Origin: Rheum nobile
Lineage: Eukaryota > Streptophyta > Magnoliopsida > Caryophyllales > Polygonaceae
Assembly: GCA_027886185.1 (NCBI GenBank)
Contig: WOAB01000589.1
Span: forward strand, 4,593,001-4,657,000
Direction of reading: 5' to 3'
DNA: 64,000 nt
The notes beneath the pieces are model-generated. The model saw only the letters and a list, made by a program, of their open reading frames with translations, made no database searches and was not told the DNA's origin. Shown in pieces: positions 1 to 11,698 of this stretch; the first letter of the stretch is position 1; every line of letters starts with the position of its first letter. Both the position numbers and the translations under genes were made by a program.

Positions 1-1145
1 TTTTGTTGTATGTTGCTCTATAACTTTTATTTAGGATTCAAGGAATTCACAATATAACATCCCAAAAATTGGCTTCTAGCTTCCATAGAAACTAAAAGAT
101 GAGAAACAAGAAGTCTCCTAGTAGCTTGTTGCATCAATATTCATTATTAGTTAGCAATTGATTAATTAAATGCTATCTATAATATGATTTCATTAGTTAG
201 TAACTGAGTATTCGTGAAGAGAAGAGAGTGATTAAGAAATCTATAATATGATTTCATTGGTTAGTAACTGAGTAATGCTATCTATAACCTTCCTCCTTGG
301 CTCTAACTAACACTAACTAAGATAACAAACTCACACTTTCACCATTGGTATATGGAATGAAGCCTCGTAGCAGCTAGTTGTATCACTGTTCACCCTAATA
401 TATTAAATGACACCTCTAATTATCTACTCTAAGCTATGATAACTTTTCTCTAGTGAGTCATTAATGTGAGCAAATTAGGTAAGTGTTAATCCTTCTAGCA
501 TCTTGTTTCATCAATGTTATTTTCTATAATTACATGCTATCTACTCTGTCAAGCCGTTTATTATCTACTCTGTCAATGGATTCTACTTTGTACTAATAGC
601 TAATTGCATCAGTGTTCACCCTAATTAAATGATATCTATAACCTTCCTATTAGCTAAGTGTTCTTCTCTCAACAGATTCCAGTTTGTGCTTAAAAGCTAT
701 GATAGATGTAATTGATATAACCTTCGTATTAGCTAAGTGTTAGTCATTTCTTTTATCTAGAGAGTCATAAATGTGAATCATGGTAACACATCAACCTTTG
801 TGAAATTTAAGTGTGTGTTGGGCAAACCAACAACTTTATAATAATATTCACAAATTCCTTGCCATCCTAAAACTGAAGCTAATGACATCATATATGACTG
901 TGCTAAAAGGTAATTACCTTAGTGAAATGCTAAGATGCTCCAATTCATTTACATAATTATTTGAATGTTGTTGATTATCACCCTAATATATGAGCAGATT
1001 AGCACCTTATCATCACTTTAACATGATTTAGATTTTGATATGTTGTAAAGGTGCAACATTTTTCTAACATTTGCATCATTGTGAAGTTTTTTGAAGTTAC
1101 TTTTTATTTTATTAAAGCTTTAATTTGTGACCCCTTTAGTTTGAC
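1..1145. other. AT-rich intergenic DNA with a small duplication
   Basis: No coding region is recognisable here. A stretch of about 35 bp beginning TCTATAATATGATTTCATT occurs near 175-212 and again near 239-275. The phrases TTCCTATTAGCTAAGTG and CTATCTATAACC also recur. It looks like old, rearranged noncoding DNA. Confidence 0.5.
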
Positions 1146-1148
1146 TCA

Positions 1149-1238
1149 ATTTGTTGAACTTAACATTATGATATAAAGATTTGTTGAACTGAACAGTGTA
1201 ATATATAGATTTGTTGAACTGAACATTGTGCATCATTA
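1149..1238. repeat. 3 x 30-bp tandem repeat
   Basis: The core TTGTTGAACT recurs at 1151, 1181 and 1211, exactly 30 bp apart, and is followed each time by an AACA-AT/GT-ATATA-like tail. This is a three-unit minisatellite with a few substitutions per unit. The short open frame on the reverse strand only reflects the repeat. Confidence 0.75.
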
Positions 1239-1239
1239 T

Positions 1240-2129
1240 GAAATCAGTTGACCCGATTAGTGTGTTCAACGGAACATCATGGCTTCTACTGATGGAGAGA
1301 GTGGTGAATATGAACTTCAATATCAACCGCTCCCAAGCTGGGTGAGGGAATGGTTACAGGATTACAGCTCCGATAGTTCACCCATTGATAATGTGTTACA
1401 TACTTACATGTAAAGCCTTTGTATTCATTATTACTAATTATAGGTTACATAATATTAAAATGAGACTCAATAAACTAATTATATTTTGTAGAAGTATGAC
1501 ATAACTAGGTTTGATCACCTCATCGATGGGGTCGAAACCTCTTTGAAGGCATATATGAAGCAACAAGTTGTAGGATGTTAAGGGAACATATCTGCACTCT
1601 TGAATATATTTCCACAAGGTTCGGAATTAGAATTGATAATCTTATCCGTTAGGTTTAACAAGAGCTTGAATGTGGGTTACTTGGATGATCTCAACGAACA
1701 AGTAGTCGAGCGAGTCTCTAGACTAGTGTATGCAAACGTTCAATTGACCTTAGATCGTGACAACCTCATCATCACAAACATTGCACATTCTGATACTACA
1801 AGGATGAGGTTATATTATGGTTGGGTCATTACGAGTGTCCCCGGCTTGGTTATTATGTTTGTTATCATCCGTATTATGTATTTGTTCATGTTGATAAAAA
1901 ATGACTGAAAACAATGGTTTGTGGTGTGTACATGAATCACCTCCGATTACTTTGGGTTATAATTTTGCTATTATGTACACCTCACATCGGCCTTTATTCT
2001 TTTTTATGATAATTAGGGTTTGTATTGTATGCTATATAGTGTTTTTGATACGATTACGTAGTAGGGACGTTATCTATTATAATGGACAACACCTTTATGT
2101 TGGTTGTTAAGGTGTTTGGTTGGCTTTTC

Positions 2130-2160
<31 letters not shown>

Positions 2161-3400
2161 ACTTGTGTACTGTTATAAGATTGCATTCTTATATATTCAT
2201 AGTCTTGCCGGTTGTAAAAACAAGCCCAAGACTGTACCTAGGCCCGTTTGTGCATATAGGTCCAATCCTCCCTTGTTCTCCATGAAACACAAAGCAACGT
2301 AGAGATCTTGGATTCTGGATGAAATTCAGGTAAGATCTTGAACTTTAGATGCTATATCTTTGCTTTGCTGTGAGCTTTTCTTGAATGCACTATCTTTTTG
2401 TGATGGAAAATTGAAAGTTCCTCCCTTAGGAAATGAATACATTAGTGTAGTACTAATACTTGTAACACATAATCTATTATTTATGTATCTCCTACTATTC
2501 TATCTTGTGTATTCAAGAGAAACAAGTGCTTGAATTGTATGTGACTAATTAAGATATATTAGAGTACTAGTAATAGTTTGTGACAAATAATCTACTATAA
2601 TGGAAACAAGTACTTGAATTTATACTTGAAAGCATATGTTTTGTAGTCTGTCATCTAAGGAAGTTCAGACCTTTATACTTCTTAGTGTATCTCTTGCAAT
2701 CGTTCCAAAATACCAGTCATATCCTCCCTTTGCCTCTCAGGCAAGTATATGCCTTTATACTTGAATAATTTAAATTAGACTGATCTTAGTGTAACTCCTA
2801 TAAACTGACTTATTAATAACACATCTCTCCTAGTTTATTAGGGAGATAGATCACAAAGAATGAATATTTCAACATTTCGGACATGTTTGGTCTCTTTTTA
2901 GACGTGTTTGATCAACCTTATGAGTGAAATTGTGCATTGACTTTCATGTGCTTGAAGTCAAGATTATTTTCCCAAGTGATCTTCAATCTTAATTAAAATA
3001 ATCAATTGAAAATGTCAATGGAATCATAAGGTTTGTTTTTTTATGCTCTTAGGCTAGCATATGACTGAAATTGGTGAACAACCTTAATAAATGAATACTG
3101 TTTACATTAAAAATATTTAACAACTTTTTCTAGATAGGAAGAACATGTTAGATTTGATATATATGGTATCCATAAAATATTGTGTAGGTTGCTTATGCAT
3201 TATAGTTTGAACTGACTAGATTTCATGTTGCATCCATAAAATTGAAATTTTAGTCACCTGGGTATTGTGCATTTGTCCAAGCATTAAAAAAATTGAAATG
3301 TTCATATTAGTCACAACAACATTGCGTATTTGTCCATAACTCCAACCTTTTGCTAAACAAATATTTATATTATCATTACCTTTTTTCCATTTATTCTAAC
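1240..3400. other. Noncoding stretch with a (TA)n microsatellite
   Basis: Short open frames occur at 1600-2285 on + but show no recognisable domain and are separated by stops. A (TA)n tract of about 26 bp lies at 2135-2161. Nothing else could be assigned. It may be the decayed left part of the PIF/Harbinger region that follows. Confidence 0.4.
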
Positions 3401-3402
3401 AG

Positions 3403-3603
3403 GACGGAAGGGTGACTTGGACGAAAACTGACTCTCAAGCTTTGCTTGGCATGTGCAAAGAATATGAAGTATTACTTGGTGCGTACGAGACTTATAAACA
3501 GAGTCCTATATCATTTGACTCCACTCTTGCTACTGGCAAAGAAGCTACTACTATGATGCTGAAATGCAGATACGCCAGGTTAAGGAAGGATTACCAACAA
3601 TGA
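3403..3603 (+). pseudogene. Possible Myb/SANT-like (Harbinger accessory) fragment
   Basis: After a good acceptor site (TTCTAACAG, ending at 3402) an open frame reads DGRVTWTKTDSQALLGMCKE, and further on GKEATTMMLKCRYARLRKDY before a TGA at 3601. The W-T-K start and the later L-K-x-R-x-x-x-L-R-K-x-Y pattern resemble the Myb/SANT-like proteins that accompany PIF/Harbinger transposases in plants. The following sequence, in a different state of decay, still suggests an ASSGV-W-C-D-like end. The fragment is small and similarity is by eye only, so the assignment is tentative. It could be a remnant of the same element as the transposase at 5.3-7.4 kb or of another copy. Confidence 0.35.
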
Positions 3604-5282
3604 AAGAGGCTTGGAGCATCGAGCGGTGTTTAGTGCGACCTCATAACTAGTGCCATTTTGGAAGATGATGATTGATGAGAGAACAAAATGAGGATGAGTT
3701 AGTTGTAACTATATTACGGTTGTATCCATATAAAAAATACATCTTCTAAGTTAATATATGTTTTTTGTCTTTGTTGCAAGTATGTCAAAGTTACAACAAG
3801 TTTTGCAGTAGGCCTTTGACTCCTACCGCAAAAGACTTGTGTGCTCGCCTCTGGGATTATTAAATTATGGTGTGTATTGTATGCTATATGTATGTTTTGG
3901 TACATCTAGTCACCATATTGAATGAATGAGGAAAAAGCATTGTATGTTTTGCTTTTGTATGAGGAAGATGTGATGTGATTCAAGAATGGGCACCACCAAA
4001 CAACAATGAGTTATAAAGTCAACTTCATGCTTCTCGAATCTTCAGACAAACTTTCAGCCTTTTTGTCATGCTTGGAGGTTGTTGTTGTTCATTTTAGGGG
4101 AATCAAGACTTGTTGGAAATCACTTTCAAATGCCTACAACTTTCACGTTCAACTCTTCTGCCAAATCATCCTCAAAGATGCCCAAAATGGATGATATTGC
4201 CAACAACTCAAAATCTACATGGTTTTCCTTACCACTTTCAAGAGTTAAGTGATTTGTCTTCCAAGCAATCAAATTCATACCCACCAAGAGTCCTTATCAA
4301 ATGAATCGTGTGGCTTCCATGAAGAGAGATAGACTCTTTTTCTCATTCCATCATCAAATCTTGGCCACTTGAAGAGTTCTTCTTTCTACTTAAGCTTGCG
4401 TTTTTTCCATTGTAAGGATGGTATTAACTTAAGTATTTTTGGAAAATGTTTGAGTGTTTCAAACAGATTAGGAGTGATTCATTTTCTTCGGTTGATGAGC
4501 ATATCCAACAAAGTTCTCATGGATTCAAGAACCTTGGATCGTTTTCTTTTGGGTGGGTTTATCCCAACTAATTTTGATTCTCTATCAACCCCTTTTGGTG
4601 GGCTTATCCAAGAGTGATTGATTTTATACCCATTCTTGTGAGTTTATCAAGAACAACTAGATCAACTTCTTTGGTGCATTTATCCTTAGGCATTGCCTTA
4701 TCTTTCGAGTTCCTTTGGTGTGTTTATCCAATTGAGCATTGATTGCGTATCTTGTTCAAATTCTTCAATAAAGTCATAGTGTTTCAGTTTGTCGTCATTT
4801 CAATTCAGACAAAACGCTTCAAAGTTTAGAATTCGGGGAGACTACATCTAAAAAGGACTTCTTCCACACCGACGTGAGAAAACAACGATATGATTCTCAT
4901 CACAATGTTTATGTATAATTGTGGTGTGTATCTTCTATGTTGCTTATCAATTTGTGGAACGCCTTGTTTTTTTAGATCTTGAGTTCCTTACGAGTGAAGA
5001 AGTGAAGGTCTTTTATAACAAAGTGTAAGGTGACCTGCTACTTAAAGAGGACTACTCAAAGTGTAAAATCATCCCATAATAGTGGGATAGATACACCATA
5101 AAATGGGTTGATCATTAGCAAAGTCATTAGGGAAAAATTCCCCACCCCCTACACAAATTCACCACAACATTAGGGACAAAATCTTCACCCCTCTACGCAA
5201 AATAAGGACGACACTAAACCCCCATCATTAGCCAAGTCATGTTTTCAATTTAGACTTGTTTACTAAAATGGACATTGTGATT
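3604..5282. other. Noncoding stretch, no gene seen
   Basis: Short open frames at 4006-4617 have no recognisable domain. A degenerate tandem repeat is listed separately. The rest is AT-rich DNA without clear signals. Confidence 0.4.
4545..4735. repeat. Degenerate tandem repeat, about 40-bp unit
   Basis: The phrase (T)TTTGGTG-GG/CA-TTTATCC, with substitutions, recurs at about 4551, 4592, 4634, 4671 and 4711, roughly every 40 bp. Units are much diverged, suggesting an old minisatellite. Confidence 0.5.
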
Positions 5283-5722
5283 CTAAGAATTACATTCCTC
5301 TAGAGTGTCTCGTTTTGTTCTACAAAATTTGTTCAAATATGGCATTCGGAGGCTACTCATGCCTTTGGGATGGTCTTCGCCTTCTTTTTCGGGTTCATAC
5401 CTAAAACATTCTTCGTTCTCTTTGTCTTCAAGGATTGCATCGTTATGCTTGTGATCTAGGATGTAATTATACAGTTCAAAACAAACACAAATTATGTCAA
5501 TTTATGAGTCAACGCCATAGTCGGCATGCATTTTAAAATCTTTCATCTCTTTTTTAAGAACACCAAAGCATCGTTCTATTGTCGTCCCCATAGAAGAATG
5601 CACTCGGTTAATTTTTTCGCGAATGTTTTTCAGAGCCTCTCGTATGAACTGGGATTGGTGATATTTTACTTTAGAGTGGGGACCATGTATCATTGTTTGT
5701 CTGAGTATCCATTGTCAACTAA

Positions 5723-6170
5723 CCCTCTATTTGGCTAAAGGTGCATTAAAGGGAGGGAAGAGATAGTAAAAGAGGATAGGAAAAGGATAGGAAAAGAAAA
5801 GACAGAATTTTAAATAAATGTTGTTTGGCTAGGGTGGAAAGGAAAGGGCGGGATTTTATAAATGTTGTTTGGCTATTTAAGAAGAAAGTGAGGGGAAGTA
5901 AAAGAAAAAATAAGAATAGGTGAACAAGTAACGTACAATAGAAATAGTTGTATGAGTTTTATTTTTTTCAATTTTTAATATTGTTGGAAAATAAGAATCT
6001 CTCCAAATTCTACCCAAATTAAAGGAATTGTTTTACCCCAAAATTCTCAACTTATTTTCTCTTTCTTTCTCCCATTTTACTCTCAAATCTCTTCCAATAA
6101 TTCAACCAAATACATTTGTTCATTTCCCATCCTCCTTTTCCCCTTCAAATACTCATTTCCAAACAGAGGG
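5723..6170. mobile_element. Tourist-like MITE (TSD TAA)
   Basis: A 448-bp element is flanked by TAA at 5720-5722 and 6171-6173, the usual target duplication of PIF/Harbinger elements. Its ends are imperfect inverted repeats, CCCTCTATTTGG on the left and the complement of CCCTCTGTTTGG on the right. The interior is purine-rich near the left end and pyrimidine-rich near the right, consistent with longer inverted repeats. It has no coding capacity and interrupts the Harbinger transposase pseudogene. A hAT origin is possible from the terminal sequence, but the 3-bp TAA favours Tourist. Confidence 0.75.
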
Positions 6171-6347
6171 TAAGTAGTATATACTTACGAACAATAATTG
6201 AAACAAATGTTAAGCGAGTAGTTAGAACGTAACCAATAAGTAAATGAAATCAAAATTGCATTATTTACCCAACGGAGGACGGAGAAAGTCCATCTGTGGA
6301 GTGTTCAGAGCGTGGCCCAACACCTGAGAGTCATGAGCCCTTTCTTC

Positions 6348-6688
6348 TAAGGATGGGCAAAGCTAGACCGGACTGGACCGGACCGTCACGGTCCGGGAAT
6401 TTGACATTTCCGATCTTACAGTCCGGACCGGTCGGACCGTAAAAATGAAAAAAAATCCATTACTATTTTGGGCGTAATCTTTACGATCCGGTCCGGTTCA
6501 TATCGTAATTTTTACGGACCGGTCCGGTCCATAATCAAACAATTTATATGACAAAAATTATGAATTCGTTCTTCCTCGTCCGGACCGTGGACCGGACCGT
6601 AAAGGACCGGACCATATCAGTCTGGTCCAGTTCTTGGTGTATACATTAAAATTTTTACGGTCCGTTCCGGACCGGATGCCAATCCTTA
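6348..6688. mobile_element. hAT-type MITE rich in CCGGACCGG palindromes
   Basis: This 341-bp element has a perfect 8-bp target duplication, CTTTCTTC, at 6340-6347 and 6689-6696, the length made by hAT transposases. The ends are TAAGGATGGGCA on the left and, on the opposite strand, TAAGGATTGGCA on the right. The interior is dominated by overlapping copies of CGGTCCGGACCG, CCGGACCGG and ACGGTCCG in both orientations, separated by AT-rich runs with TTTTTACGG or CCGTAAAAA. It encodes nothing and sits inside the Harbinger transposase. Confidence 0.85.
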
Positions 6689-7407
6689 CTTTCTTCCCAC
6701 CTAGTAGAAATACATGTGAAATACATATCAAAATCCCACATCGCCATTACGTTAAATGAGTCGAACCCCTTACAAACTCTGCATGAGAATTGATCTTCCT
6801 CGGGTATACAACATTCTATGTGACCCCATCAATGCATCCAATAGCACCCTATTTCATAGACAAAATAAATCTTGAATGCAATAGAAATTTGAGGCTAAAT
6901 TAAAACAAAAAACATAAATTTTGTTTGGATCATACCTTGAAAAAGTTATATATGCCCTCACTTCAAACTTAGGTTTGAATGTTTGTGAAATTCATATCAC
7001 TAGGTTATATAAGTTTATGTACAAGGTCGTCAAACCCCCTTTGGCTACCAACCAACGCATCAAATACTTGGTGAAACACCTAACTAATGGGGGATCTCTG
7101 GAACCGCTCAAGAACATCTCTATTGGACATCCCCTAGTGCAATCATGTATAGGAACACTCCAACCTTCTCGATAACGGACATAAGGAGTAAAGTTGTTTG
7201 CCCGCAGTTGGACTCTAACTCATTGCACAGATCTTGGAGGACATGCCTCTCCATCTGAAATGCATTCATACACCTAATATCTGATTCTGAGTCCATCACT
7301 TGTCTCATCCACATGTATCCTGTGAAATTTGAATCAAAACGTGGAACATTGTGGATAAATCTATAACGGTATACAATCGACAGACGTGCACATGTCGTCA
7401 ACCACAA

Positions 7408-7799
7408 CTAGTACCTGGGGTCCTACTTCTTTCGTGCCTCTTGTCTTCTCTTTTGTGTTCTTAGAGAGTAATCCATTTGCAGATTCTTCAAGATCGTGAC
7501 AAAGGATAAAAAAATCTGGACACTAAAAACTCACAAACATAAATTCAGCCTTGTGGTCACAACATAAATTTGAACCACAACTTGGTCAAAAGGTGAAATG
7601 GAAAACTCACGACATCATCCTCCATCAAGGATAACAACCAACAACTAAAATGAAAAAAAAAATCCCCAGACACAAATTTGTACTCACAAAAATACATCTC
7701 ATATACAATCTGCAAGCACTATTTCATTTTGCCTATTCAAACTCATACTTGTACTCCATCTACGGTTGATATATGTTGTACGTGTGTTGGTACTCGTAC
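7408..7799. other. Decayed Harbinger interior
   Basis: This stretch separates transposase and accessory gene on the - strand and includes a short YQYEYQ-rich frame. No independent gene is seen. It ends with CGTAC (7795-7799), the left copy of the solo LTR target duplication. Confidence 0.4.
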
Positions 7800-8497
7800 T
7801 GATAGTCATCGGCATTGCCCTCACACCTTGGCTCTTGGGCCCTTGGCACCCTGATGCCTTGGCTTGATGCCTTCGATGTCATGACTTGTCTTGCCATTGG
7901 TCGTGACGTATGCCATCCATATCCGCGTCCCATGGAACGCCTATCCGGACCCACTTAGGGGTTCTTATCTTAGCTTTCCTATTTGTAGTAGTAGTCTTTA
8001 TTATTGCTTTTTCCTTTTTGGGCGTGTTGGACCATTTGCAAATGGGTCACGGCCCATTAGTTGGCAAGGCCTTGTTGGCCAAGTGAATTGTCTATTTAAG
8101 CCAAGTGTTGGCTTCATTGTAACCTAGTTGATCATTATTGAATTGGAAATCCAATTTGGGTTGAGGAATACCTCCCCAAGTTATCCAATCTATCTTCCAA
8201 CTCCAATTCTCTCTTGTCTCCTCTCTTTCTCTCGATCACACAAGTTCTTGCTCAAACAAAAGTCCACTTGTTCTTGCTTCACGAAAATTCAGCCAAGGAA
8301 CCTCCCTTAGAGGTTCCCTTGGCCTTGTTCTTCTCGGCTCCCTTCAAGAAGATCCCCCCCTTGCTTCCGCCTGATTCGAGCCAACAAGAAGACCTGAAGA
8401 TCCATTTGGTGCCCGGAGAGAAGAAGCATTGCCTTGCTAGCCACGATCGAGCCCAAGCCGTGAAGAGAGGCTCCTCTTGGAGACTTCATTCACATCA
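7800..8497 (+). mobile_element. Solo LTR related to element C
   Basis: This 698-bp sequence starts TGATAG, ends CACATCA and is flanked by a perfect 5-bp duplication, CGTAC (7795-7799 and 8498-8502), as left by recombination between two LTRs. It contains a TATA-like CTATTTAAG near 8091 and a hairpin with arms GGAACCTC and GAGGTTCC at 8297-8317. The LTRs of element C have the same layout (CTATTTAAA, then a GGAACCTCC/GGAGGTTCC hairpin, then a terminus in -ATCA), so they are related families. Open frames across it are incidental. Confidence 0.85.
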
Positions 8498-8832
8498 CGT
8501 ACTGGAGCCATGTAACCCTGTTCGAATATTTCGGCGGACTCATGAACATTCACGTTTGTGTTCCAATGCAAGTTGACTAACTACAAAGCACTAAATCTTG
8601 GATTCCTCTTCCAGAAGGCCTTCACGTACTAGTAGTTGCAGCACGACATGAATTTCTGAATATTCATAGCTTTTTCTTGGATCTTGAGCTTCCGTATTAC
8701 TTCCAAGATCACCCTCCATCAAAGAAATCATATTTTTACTAGTTTCCCCCACCAAAGGCATGTGTTCGTTGAATGCATTTGATGTCGGTCATTGCCTTCT
8801 CCTTCGCTTGTTGTTCATAGCTTGCGATGAAG

Positions 8833-9738
8833 TTATGAAACTGGTGCTCTTCCCCTTGGATTGTGATTTCCAACAGATTGTTTCGAAGGAGTAGGACTAG
8901 TCATAACCCTATGTAAATTTTCTAAGCATTTTTCATATGGAAGCTCCACACTTACCATAGCAACAAGGGACTGCAGGCTTTCTTGGTCATCCTCGACATC
9001 TTTCTCTATTTCACGGTCAAGAGAATTCTTGCTTGCTTCATCACAGTCAACATTGTCATCATTAGCTAGGGAAAAGAGAACCAAATTGGGGTCCATACTT
9101 GGTGAAACGACATGCTTTCTCATTGCAACAATTTGGCCAAACCCCACAAGTCACTTAACTCCGTTTCGACCCTTGTTTTTCCAGAATGTGTTGAACTTGT
9201 CATCATTTTCCTATAAAATGAAATAAAAATATGTGATGGGGTAATAGTTACTAAATTGTACAAATTATCATACTTTAATGATGCTAGTTAAGAGTACCTT
9301 CTTTTGTCTTTACCACCATTCATCATCACAGGTGACTATTCCGGTCTGTGGATCCTACCTCGCGCATCTCACCTTGTAACATAAGTCGCACCACGACTTC
9401 CATGTTTTTTTCATATGCTCCAGTTTGTTCCTTGCACAATTTTTGGGGAGCTTCATCCCTGCCCCTTTCTCACATTCGTCATTTTTATCAGGACAAGCAA
9501 ATGCTTGATTGTAACCATATGTCCTTTGATAATCTTTGCAGACTCTCATCAATGTCAAAGCAAGAGGTTCAATCCAAGGTAATGACTTCTCCTTCCTTTT
9601 CCACAACCTTTTTCCGCCATCTAGTTTGTTCATCCAATATAATTGTAACTCAAACAAGTAATACACAGTTTGAACATTAAAAAATACAAGATTTACAATA
9701 TAACTTTCCAATTCAGTCGTTGAATAAGCAACCTCCAT
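8833..9738 (-). pseudogene. Harbinger accessory gene, Myb/SANT-like
   Basis: On -, the frame from 9738 carries LDGGKRLWKRKE, then NKLEHMKKTWKSWCDLCYKV and, after a stop, a TGIVTCDDEWW-like segment. After a gap it continues as FWKNKGRNGVK, GFGQIVAMRKHV and an acidic, serine-rich C-terminus (9147-8833). The tryptophan-spaced pattern is that of Myb/SANT-like DNA-binding partners of PIF/Harbinger transposases, thought to help the transposase enter the nucleus and bind DNA. It lies upstream of, and in the same orientation as, the transposase at 7407-5283, as expected for one element. Internal stops show decay. Confidence 0.65.
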
Positions 9739-11466
9739 GCCCTGATATGCAATATAATGAAATTAGGCACATCAACTGAGTATTCTTAAGCAACCTCCAC
9801 ACATTAAAAACATTCAAATCACTTCAGTTGACCTTCATCTTTCTACATCAATGTATTTCACCTTAAATTTATAATATCATTCATATATAGTCAAATAAGT
9901 CTCAATCAATATAAACATGTTCATTAGCACTTGTAAGAAATTGGTCATGGAATAAACAAAAGAACACTTATAACCTAATGAAAGCCATCTATAATAATTC
10001 TACATCAACGTATTTCACCTTTATTTTTTCATATCGTTCATCTATGGAATAAAAAATAAGAACACTTATAACCTGATGAAAGCCATCTATAGCAATTATG
10101 CACAAGGTTCAAACTCTGATTTTTTAGTAAAATTATACCACAAAACGGAAATGTGTAACAGTTAGTATGGTGCTTTGTATAGCAATTAAAATGATTTCTT
10201 GCTATTGCAAGAGAACAAGGGTATGAACTCTGTAGACTAAAACTCCATAGCATTAATAGTAATTCTACAACAGGAAAATATGTAAAAATTGCCGAAGTAT
10301 GAATCATAACTACTAGTAAAATGTTGAGTAAAATTGAACCGCTAAGCTCATCATTGACTGATTGCACTCTTAGGTCCAAATCATACTCATGAGTATAGCT
10401 AGCTAGCCATACTAGCCTACTAGACTATCAACATTACTAATAATTAATTGTGCAACATAACGAATGATGATGAATAATAAACTAGCAAATAACTAAACAG
10501 TGAAATCATAAAGGCAAACAAGATTCCAGTAAGGAAATTGCAATGACGCTGAACATATATATAAGTTCAATAACCAACCAAGTAATATAGAGGATTGGTA
10601 CTAGGAAGAAACTGAAACTACTTGTGCATATAAACTACTAAACACATGCCACTAATACATGAAACCCCTTTAAGTTCGTTGGAGACTGGTTCGGCCAAAG
10701 CACACAAAATTATCAATTATCAGGATGTCTAGCAGACGTGCACCAAATTTTCCTAAGTAGTGTCTTCAAGGGGTATGTGGAAGCTCACCTTTTTTCACAA
10801 GATGATTGGTACCAGGAGAACAAACAAGCACCTAATGAAAACCACCCTCGGCTGAATCAAAACTAGCACCTGATGAAAATCTAACGCACCCGAAGGTAGT
10901 TGAGATAAGTAGTTAAATTAAACCAAAATTTCCTACATTAAAAGGGAACTAGAAGCTCACCTTTTATCTACCCACTAACTGCAAGAGAGCAACCGCGCAC
11001 CACCCTCCATAGTTGTGCCTAAACTATAGCTAATGAAATTGAAGCAAGATGAATGAAGATAAATATTAAAGAAACCCCTAAGTGTGACCCTAAACATGTA
11101 AATGAGGAGGAGATGCAGTACCTTGGAAATGGGAAACTTTAACCAACAGACGCCATGGGAGGAAGAGAGGAGGCCTTTAAATGGAAACAGGAAAGCCATA
11201 ACAAACAGCATGGCGATGCATCTAACGTGTATGAGGAGAGGATAGTCACGTGATGGACACGTGTTTAGTGTCTCATGATGGGCACGTGTCAAGCTTATTA
11301 TTTTAATTCCATACCTATGTTTGTCTTTATACCCCAATTTAATAACTTCAACTTTCATAAGCTTTGTTTACCGAACATATCATTTCTAACTTCAACTACT
11401 AACTTCATCTTCAACTCTTATTTCTACTTCAACTCAACTCATCTTTCTACTTATTGAACAAACCCC
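9739..11466. other. Probable 5' noncoding part of the Harbinger element
   Basis: No coding domain is visible; open frames at 10038-10379 and 10975-11358 on - are not convincing. The segment ends in ...GAACAAACCCC followed by TAA at 11467-11469, which could be the element's outer inverted repeat and its TAA target site. A partner left end was not found, so the border is tentative. Confidence 0.35.
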
Positions 11467-11469
11467 TAA

Positions 11470-11698
11470 AATAGATGAAAATTCATGAACATAAGTTTTG
11501 TCTATTTTAGCATTATAAGATGCATATCATGTTTCTCTTGAAACCATACTTTAGTTGATCGATATTTAATGTATGTAATTGTATCATATATACTTCTTAT
11601 TCTCCATGTACCCAATATCGATATTCGATCCTCGCAAATAAATATTGGTTTTTTTTCTCTATTTTGGATGATGAGTTACTTACAAAATCAGTTTTTTC
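11470..11698. other. AT-rich noncoding spacer
   Basis: Nothing recognisable; two overlapping short open frames on opposite strands at 11569-11782 have no domain. Confidence 0.4.

Larger units (their letters stand above)
5283..7407 (-). pseudogene. PIF/Harbinger transposase, decayed and twice interrupted
   Basis: This is the DDE transposase of a PIF/Harbinger DNA transposon. Reading on -, the N-terminal exon (7407-7120) carries HNVPRFDSNFTGYMW, a C-N-E-L stretch and the motif MSVIEKVGVFLYMIALG, characteristic of this family. It continues with NRDVLERFQRSPIS, then a stop codon. Near 6860 the first catalytic region GAIGCIDGVT is visible, followed by a WDFDM-like segment in a shifted frame. The C-terminal part (5693-5502) carries HSSMGTTIERCFGVLKKEMK, matching the conserved IERxFGVLK segment, then an acidic tail ending at 5283. 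Frameshifts, stops and two MITE insertions (5723-6170 and 6348-6688) show that it is dead. Family assignment is firm; exon borders are not. Confidence 0.8.

Noticed and set aside
1149..1238. CRISPR-like spaced repeats
   Set aside because: Three direct 30-bp repeats without unique spacers in a plant nuclear context; a minisatellite.
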